Shown piece by piece: positions 7,059 through 10,887 of a stretch of DNA of 10,887 nucleotides; within the stretch, counting starts at the first letter, position 1; every line of letters begins with the position of its first letter. The stretch covers positions 1 to 10,887 of the forward strand of contig JAAYQH010000076.1 of assembly GCA_012519365.1 (NCBI GenBank), given 5' to 3'. A program made the translations under genes and the position numbers. The notes beneath the pieces were generated by a model. The model had not been told where the DNA came from, did not search any database, and saw only the letters and a list, made by a program, of their open reading frames with translations. The stretch comes from Planctomycetota bacterium. GTDB taxonomy: Bacteria; Planctomycetota; Phycisphaerae; Sedimentisphaerales; Anaerohalosphaeraceae.

Positions 7059-8171
7059 ATGAAAAGGGTTTATCGATCAATACCGATGATGATGTTGCTG
7101 TGTGCGTGCAGCGTCTTTGGAGCCTCTGTGATTCTCAATGAGTATAACGCTGTGGATTCGCAAGAGTATTTGGGGGGCGGAACCGCTTTCGCGGATGAAT
7201 CCGGCGGCAGGGCGTCTGATTCCTTTTTTGGCAGGGTTCAGGGCAACGGAGGCGACTGGTTTGAGCTTGTCGTGATTACGGATCATCTCGATATGCGAAA
7301 CTGGACGCTCGATATTTACACCGATGGTGTTTTGGATGAAACGCTGATGCTGACCGACCACAGTATCTGGTCAGACCTGCGAAGCGGCACGATAATCACC
7401 GTATCCGAAGACGTTCCGAGCGATATCAGTTATGATCCGGCCGGCGGGGATTGGTGGATCAATGTCCAGGCCAATGACAATGCCGATGGGCTATATATTG
7501 AAGCCTCCAATTTTCCGGTGGATAGCTCAAACTGGCAACTTTGCATCAAGAATGCTGCCGGGACGGTGATTTTCGGCCCAGCAGGGGAAGGCATAAGCCC
7601 AGAAAGCGGCGTCGGAAAGACAGAAATATTTCGTTTGGAAGCCAACCCTTCCGACTTAATCACCCCTTTTTCAATAGATTATGACGATGGTAGCGAACTA
7701 AGTACCTTCGGTTCGCCAAATCAATGGGGTCAACAAAATTTCGGCGGCCTGCGTACCCTTAACCCGCCGTTTTCGACATTGACCCTGCTGTCGCCCAATG
7801 GTGCTGAAATCTTCAAGAGCGGCCGGATTGTCGAGGTTAAATGGAGCCATACCGGCACTGTTAATAAGGTCAATGTGGAATTCTCACAAGATGCCGGTGC
7901 CACCTGGGCGGCCGTTTATCCTCCCAATGTCGGCAATGAGGGCGTTTACAGCTGGCAGGTTCCACAGATTGATTCGGACAGTTGTCTTATAAGGATTTCA
8001 AATGCCGCCGATTCATTGGTCTATGATACCAGCGACAGTGTTTTTTCGGTCTATCAATGCAACCTTGCCGGCGATGTGTCTGGCGATTGTGTGGTGAATT
8101 TTGAGGATTTTGTACTGCTGGCGTCGTCGTGGCTCCAGTGCGCAAATCCCTATGACCCAACGTGCTGGTAA
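7059..8171 (+). CDS. Exported lamin-tail-like/Ig-like protein with single dockerin-like repeat
   Basis: A 370-residue predicted exported protein. MKRVYRSIPMMMLLCACSVFGA is a signal peptide; LCAC also loosely resembles a lipobox. Residues about 24-228 resemble the lamin-tail domain (LTD) seen in many planctomycete surface proteins: VILNEYNAV at the start, then GGDWFELVVI, MRNWTLDIY and a final FGSPNQWG. Residues about 240-333 (LTLLSPNGAEIFKSGRIVEVKW to DSVFSVYQ) look like an Ig/fibronectin-type beta-sandwich of the kind found beside LTDs. The tail, CNLAGDVSGDCVVNFEDFV, has one calcium-loop repeat (Asp339, Asp343, Asn347, Asp350) and ends in LQCANPYDPTCW with paired cysteines, so it is half a dockerin. 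No catalytic motif is visible. It follows the propeller gene by 88 bp on the same strand and may share its transcript, since I see no terminator between them and only a poor promoter candidate. Confidence 0.72.
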   Translation: MKRVYRSIPMMMLLCACSVFGASVILNEYNAVDSQEYLGGGTAFADESGGRASDSFFGRVQGNGGDWFELVVITDHLDMRNWTLDIYTDGVLDETLMLTDHSIWSDLRSGTIITVSEDVPSDISYDPAGGDWWINVQANDNADGLYIEASNFPVDSSNWQLCIKNAAGTVIFGPAGEGISPESGVGKTEIFRLEANPSDLITPFSIDYDDGSELSTFGSPNQWGQQNFGGLRTLNPPFSTLTLLSPNGAEIFKSGRIVEVKWSHTGTVNKVNVEFSQDAGATWAAVYPPNVGNEGVYSWQVPQIDSDSCLIRISNAADSLVYDTSDSVFSVYQCNLAGDVSGDCVVNFEDFVLLASSWLQCANPYDPTCW

Positions 8172-8273
8172 GGATATCAGGGGCGTCTGTATGCTGTGGA
8201 ACTTTTCTTGCCGGCCAGATTTTGCCCCTCGATGGTCCTGTTTATGCGTGTCGGGGTGTGTGGGTAGTGAATG

Positions 8274-9311
8274 TTATTCAGAATTTGGCTGCCCGACCAA
8301 ATAAATGCGGTTTTTACCGCTGCGTTTGGCTTCGAGCATTGCCATGTCGGCTTTTTCGAGCAGTTCTTCGGCGGTTTTGGCATCGGCCGGGTAGGTGGCC
8401 AGCCCGCCGCTGATGGTCAGGGCTCCTTTGCCTTTTGGGCCGAGGTATTCAAACGCCGCCTGTTGCAGTTCTGTACAAAATCGCTCGGCCATAAACAGCG
8501 GCTCGCGCGGATGATCCAATTTGGCGCTGCGTCGGTCATGTTCGCTCGACGGGTTGTCTGAAAGCTCAGGTTTTTCGGCGGGCAAGTCCCAGAACACCAC
8601 GGCAAATTCGTCGCCGCCTAAACGTGCAACCACATCGTGACTTCGACAACAGCGTTGAATCATTCGTGCCGTCTGACGAAGAACATTGTCCCCAACGGCA
8701 TGGCCGTAGGCGTCGTTATAGTGTTTGAAGTCGTCAATATCAAACAGCAAAAACGTTACCCGCAGCTGCTCCCGCTCGGCCAACGCAAGAATTTGCGGCA
8801 GAAAATGGTACAAATAGCGACGGTTTTTAAGACCGGTCAAATCATCCTGAATGACCAGTTTTTCCAATTCTTCGATACGACGATCCTTTTCGCTTTCGGA
8901 CATCTGCTCTTCGGTTGAGGCGGCAGCTTGGCGAAAAGCCTTTGCAATCTCTTCAAATCGCATCGGGCTAATTAGATAATCGTCAAACAATCGCAATGAG
9001 GCTCGATTGCGATTAAGGTGTTCAATTAACAGCGGTTCTTCGAGCATCTGAGCCAGCAGGATGATTTGTGCCTGGCCGGCAACCTGACGTAACGCTTTTA
9101 GAGAGGGTTCAAAGTGGTTTTTAAGAGACGGCAGGGCCACCACCACTTTGTCAAAAGGGTTATTTCGCAATGTGACGATGGCTTCGGCGATGGTATTTCG
9201 GCGAACAAAAGAGAACGAATTGTCCTGAAAGTCGGCAAAAGATTCAGGCGATTCCAATCCCACAATAAGGACAGCGGAGGTATCAGGCTCTTGATGGCGA
9301 TTGAGGTTCAT
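8274..9311 (-). CDS. Diguanylate cyclase with degenerate receiver-like N-terminal domain
   Basis: A 345-residue protein predicted to make cyclic di-GMP from two GTP in the cytoplasm. Residues 157-165 (DLTGLKNRR) open the GGDEF domain, DIDDFKHYND (191-200) holds the metal-binding Asp, and GGDEF is intact at 232-236. RSHD at 223-226, five residues before GGDEF, is an RxxD inhibitory site, so product feedback is likely. Between the GGDEF strand and TISGGLATYP there is a charged insertion of roughly 20-25 residues. Residues about 12-130 have receiver-like alternation (AVLIVGL, KVVVALPSL, QIILLAQ, DDYLISPMRFEEIAKAF), but the strand that should end in the phosphorylated Asp reads VVVALPS and the N-terminal acidic pocket is missing, so phosphorylation there is unlikely. 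A short helix (about 136-154) links the domains. The start overlaps the stop of the upstream gene by four bases (ATGA), with GAGGAG seven bases before it. Confidence 0.9.
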   Translation of the reverse strand: MNLNRHQEPDTSAVLIVGLESPESFADFQDNSFSFVRRNTIAEAIVTLRNNPFDKVVVALPSLKNHFEPSLKALRQVAGQAQIILLAQMLEEPLLIEHLNRNRASLRLFDDYLISPMRFEEIAKAFRQAAASTEEQMSESEKDRRIEELEKLVIQDDLTGLKNRRYLYHFLPQILALAEREQLRVTFLLFDIDDFKHYNDAYGHAVGDNVLRQTARMIQRCCRSHDVVARLGGDEFAVVFWDLPAEKPELSDNPSSEHDRRSAKLDHPREPLFMAERFCTELQQAAFEYLGPKGKGALTISGGLATYPADAKTAEELLEKADMAMLEAKRSGKNRIYLVGQPNSE

Positions 9312-9805
9312 ATTGCAGCTCCTCGCAAAGCGTCCAGTTCATCATCACTGAGCGAAACAGGTTGAAACCTGGGCAAATGGCGCAGGGCGCCGAGGTTGCC
9401 CCTCTCGTGGTGCGGCGAGGTGATTGTTGCCTCAATCTCTTTAAGAACAGCATCAAGTTGACAGATACTCTCGGCAATGTATAGGTTTTGCTGTCTCATA
9501 TAGCTTCTGAGCAGGCTCGACGATGGTTCGCTTTCATGCCACAGAATAAAAAACAGATGGCCGTCGTCAAGCCAATCATCCAATACGGCCATTCCCTCCG
9601 GCAAAAGGCGTTCAGGACGAGCGACAACAACAGTGATGCCCTGATCGTGAGGCTGATTAGCGGGCATACGGCTGATGCCGTTCCACAGATCCGTATAACA
9701 GGTCAGGCGGTATCCCCGACTGACGGCATAATCCCGAAGAATATCCCGCATGATGTCGGCGGCTCTGAAAAAGGCCCTGATCGTTATGTGTTGTTTACTG
9801 CGCAT
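9308..9805 (-). CDS. Unrecognised 165-residue protein coupled to the diguanylate cyclase
   Basis: I do not recognise this family. The soluble 165-residue protein has no signal peptide or membrane segment. It has alternating strands and helices: HITIRAFFRAADIMRDILRDYA, GYRLTCYTDLWNGI, the hydrophobic strand GITVVVARPERL, then DDGHLFFILWHE and a helix running to about residue 130. This could be a degenerate receiver-like or Rossmann-like fold, which is inference only. A linker (about 131-150) follows, then LSDDELDALRG near the C-terminus, which resembles the LSQxEIDALL peptide at the N-terminus of FliM that binds CheY. It shares a four-base ATGA overlap with the following diguanylate cyclase gene, so the two products are made together and probably work together. 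AGGA (9815-9818) is 9 nt before the ATG at 9805 and 6 nt before an in-frame GTG at 9808; both starts are possible, and I prefer the ATG. Confidence 0.75.
   Translation of the reverse strand: MRSKQHITIRAFFRAADIMRDILRDYAVSRGYRLTCYTDLWNGISRMPANQPHDQGITVVVARPERLLPEGMAVLDDWLDDGHLFFILWHESEPSSSLLRSYMRQQNLYIAESICQLDAVLKEIEATITSPHHERGNLGALRHLPRFQPVSLSDDELDALRGAAI
9319..9324 (-). promoter_or_regulatory. Ribosome binding site inside the upstream gene
   Basis: GAGGAG on the minus strand lies 7 nt before the cyclase ATG at 9311, within the last codons of the 165-residue gene. Together with the ATGA overlap it indicates coupled translation. Confidence 0.75.
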
Positions 9806-9833
9806 CACCCATAGTCCTAAACCCTAAAGCCGT

Positions 9834-9862
9834 ATTGTAAGGCATTATTGCCGTGAAGTCAA
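9834..9862 (-). promoter_or_regulatory. Near-consensus promoter of the small protein-cyclase operon
   Basis: On the minus strand TTGACT (9862-9857) and TACAAT (9839-9834) are separated by 17 bp, ten of twelve consensus positions. Transcription would start near 9827, leaving a short leader of about 20 nt with AGGA before the start codon. The spacer carries the dyad GGCA-ATAA-TGCC (9852-9841), where a regulator could bind between the two elements. Confidence 0.85.
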
Positions 9863-9914
9863 TCTGCTCCGAACATATCCTTGATTATGGGCTAAGTCAT
9901 ACATTTTATTGTAA

Positions 9915-9927
9915 GTTTCTGAGAAAC
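9915..9927. other. 13-bp palindrome upstream of the cyclase operon promoter
   Basis: GTTTCT and AGAAAC flank a single central G. The centre is about 95 bp upstream of the predicted start of transcription, a position used by activators. A tandem TGAACAT repeat (9935-9948) lies beside it. No regulator is recognised. Confidence 0.3.
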
Positions 9928-10042
9928 ACCGCACTGAACATTGAACATCAAGGCCACGCTTGGCAGTCTTAACCGAAAACTTGTTTGTCGCCTATGTCAT
10001 CTTTGTGCCCCGCAGCGAGAAAAGCAGCTGCCAGGCGGATAA

Positions 10043-10887
10043 TCATATCAAATTCTCACGATACCAGATGATGGCTTTTTCCAATCCCTCCTTAAAGGGG
10101 ACGATCGGTTCGTACCCGATGAGGGATTTTGCTTTTTGGATATCTGCCAATGAATGTTTTACATCGCCGACACGCGGTGGGGCGTAGCGAGGCTTAACAG
10201 ATTTACCGACAATGGAATTAATCATCTGGACGATCGCATTGATGGTAATTTTTTGGCCGCAGGCAATGTTCACGACCTGTCCACCAGTTTTGGAGGCACG
10301 TGCAGCCAGCAGATTGGCTTGGACGATGTTGTCAATGTAGGTAAAATCGCGACTTTGTTCGCCGTCGCCGTAAACCGTCGGCGGCTGATCCTGCAAGATT
10401 GAAGTCACAAAGGCCGGAATCGCAGCGGCGTACTGGCTGGTGGGGTCCTGATAGGGGCCAAACACATTAAAGTAACGCAGCGAAATGGTATCCAGCCCGT
10501 ACACCTGGGAAAATACACTGCAATAGTACTCCCCGAACAGTTTGGCGGCGGCATAAGGTGATTTGGGATTTGTCTGCATGGTTTCGACCTTAGGCATAGT
10601 AGGGCTGTCGCCGTAAGCGGACGAACTGGCGGCATACACAAACCGTTTGATCTTGTTGTCGCGAGCGGCCAAAAGCAAAGTAAAGGTTGCATTCACACAA
10701 TGTTGGTGTGTGGTGACCGGGTCATCTACGCTGCGGGGAACCGAGGGTACTGCCCCCTGATGCAGAACCACGTCGATATCTTTCATAGCGGCGCAGGCGA
10801 CCTGTGCATCGCCCATATCCGCTTCAATAAATTCGATTTTATCCCAAATATCCGCCAGATTGCTTTTCTTGCCGGTCAGCAGGTTAT
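10043..10887 (-). CDS. NAD-dependent UDP-sugar 4-epimerase-type enzyme, 5' end cut by window edge
   Basis: An extended short-chain dehydrogenase/reductase of the NAD-dependent epimerase/dehydratase family, most like WbpP/GalE-type UDP-hexose or UDP-GlcNAc 4-epimerases by eye. The frame stays open to the right edge, where NLLTGKKSNLADIWDKIEF is the usual segment after the first strands. The N-terminal GxxGxxG and the start codon therefore lie outside the window, and the Met encoded at 10816 is internal. Visible hallmarks are HQGAVPSVPRSVDDP, the catalytic Ser region YAASSSAYGDS, SPYAAAK with the Tyr-x3-Lys pair, LRYFNVFGPYQDP, YGDGEQSRDFTYIDN and a C-terminal GDVKHSLADIQKAKSLIGY. WbpP-type enzymes make precursors for O-antigen or other surface glycans, which suits a Gram-negative envelope. 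The exact sugar cannot be told from sequence. No clear terminator follows the TGA at 10043, and 181 bp separate it from the next -35 element. Confidence 0.92.
   Translation of the reverse strand, partial: NLLTGKKSNLADIWDKIEFIEADMGDAQVACAAMKDIDVVLHQGAVPSVPRSVDDPVTTHQHCVNATFTLLLAARDNKIKRFVYAASSSAYGDSPTMPKVETMQTNPKSPYAAAKLFGEYYCSVFSQVYGLDTISLRYFNVFGPYQDPTSQYAAAIPAFVTSILQDQPPTVYGDGEQSRDFTYIDNIVQANLLAARASKTGGQVVNIACGQKITINAIVQMINSIVGKSVKPRYAPPRVGDVKHSLADIQKAKSLIGYEPIVPFKEGLEKAIIWYRENLI

Noticed and set aside
8179..8227. GGGGC and GCCCC as a terminator between the convergent genes
   Set aside because: The arms are five bases and about 40 nt apart, with no T tract on either side.
10000..10042. GCAGC/GCTGC stem after the epimerase stop as a terminator
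   Set aside because: The stem is only five pairs and no run of T follows on the minus strand.

Overview
The window reads as chromosomal DNA from a Gram-negative-type planctomycete, most likely class Phycisphaerae (Sedimentisphaerales-like). This is inferred from two secreted proteins with short dockerin-like tails ending in aromatic-rich 'SLWL/SSWL' segments, from a divergent lipid A gene (lpxB), and from the loose gene packing. No 16S or other decisive marker is present, so the assignment is an inference. I see no tRNA, rRNA, CRISPR array, insertion sequence or phage gene.

Layout, left to right. (1) The 3' part of a GT5-like glycosyltransferase gene (+), closed by a strong intrinsic terminator. 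(2) A divergent pair: a small FMN-binding pyridoxamine-phosphate-oxidase-like protein (-) and a thioredoxin-fold redoxin with a CNHC site (+), sharing a 110-bp AT-rich intergenic region. (3) A leftward pair, mnmG then lpxB, with overlapping ends: tRNA wobble-uridine modification followed by lipid A disaccharide synthesis. (4) A 278-bp AT-rich spacer with a near-consensus sigma70-type promoter driving two rightward genes for exported proteins: an SdiA-regulated-like beta-propeller with a dockerin, and a lamin-tail-like/Ig-like protein with a half dockerin. (5) A leftward two-gene operon with its own near-consensus promoter: an unrecognised 165-residue protein translationally coupled (ATGA overlap) to a diguanylate cyclase with a receiver-like N-terminus that lacks the phospho-acceptor Asp. 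(6) The 3' part of a UDP-sugar 4-epimerase-type gene (-), running off the right edge.

Several genes bear on the cell envelope: the epimerase could supply nucleotide sugars, lpxB makes the lipid A backbone, and the two exported proteins act outside the cytoplasm. The cyclic-di-GMP operon may control surface behaviour, but nothing in the sequence ties it to its neighbours. Most of the window is ordinary housekeeping sequence. The parts that merit a second look are the small-protein/degenerate-receiver-GGDEF operon, the dockerin-tailed pair with its palindrome-rich promoter, and the LpxB homologue with substitutions in several normally conserved motifs. I do not see a complete, clearly new system.
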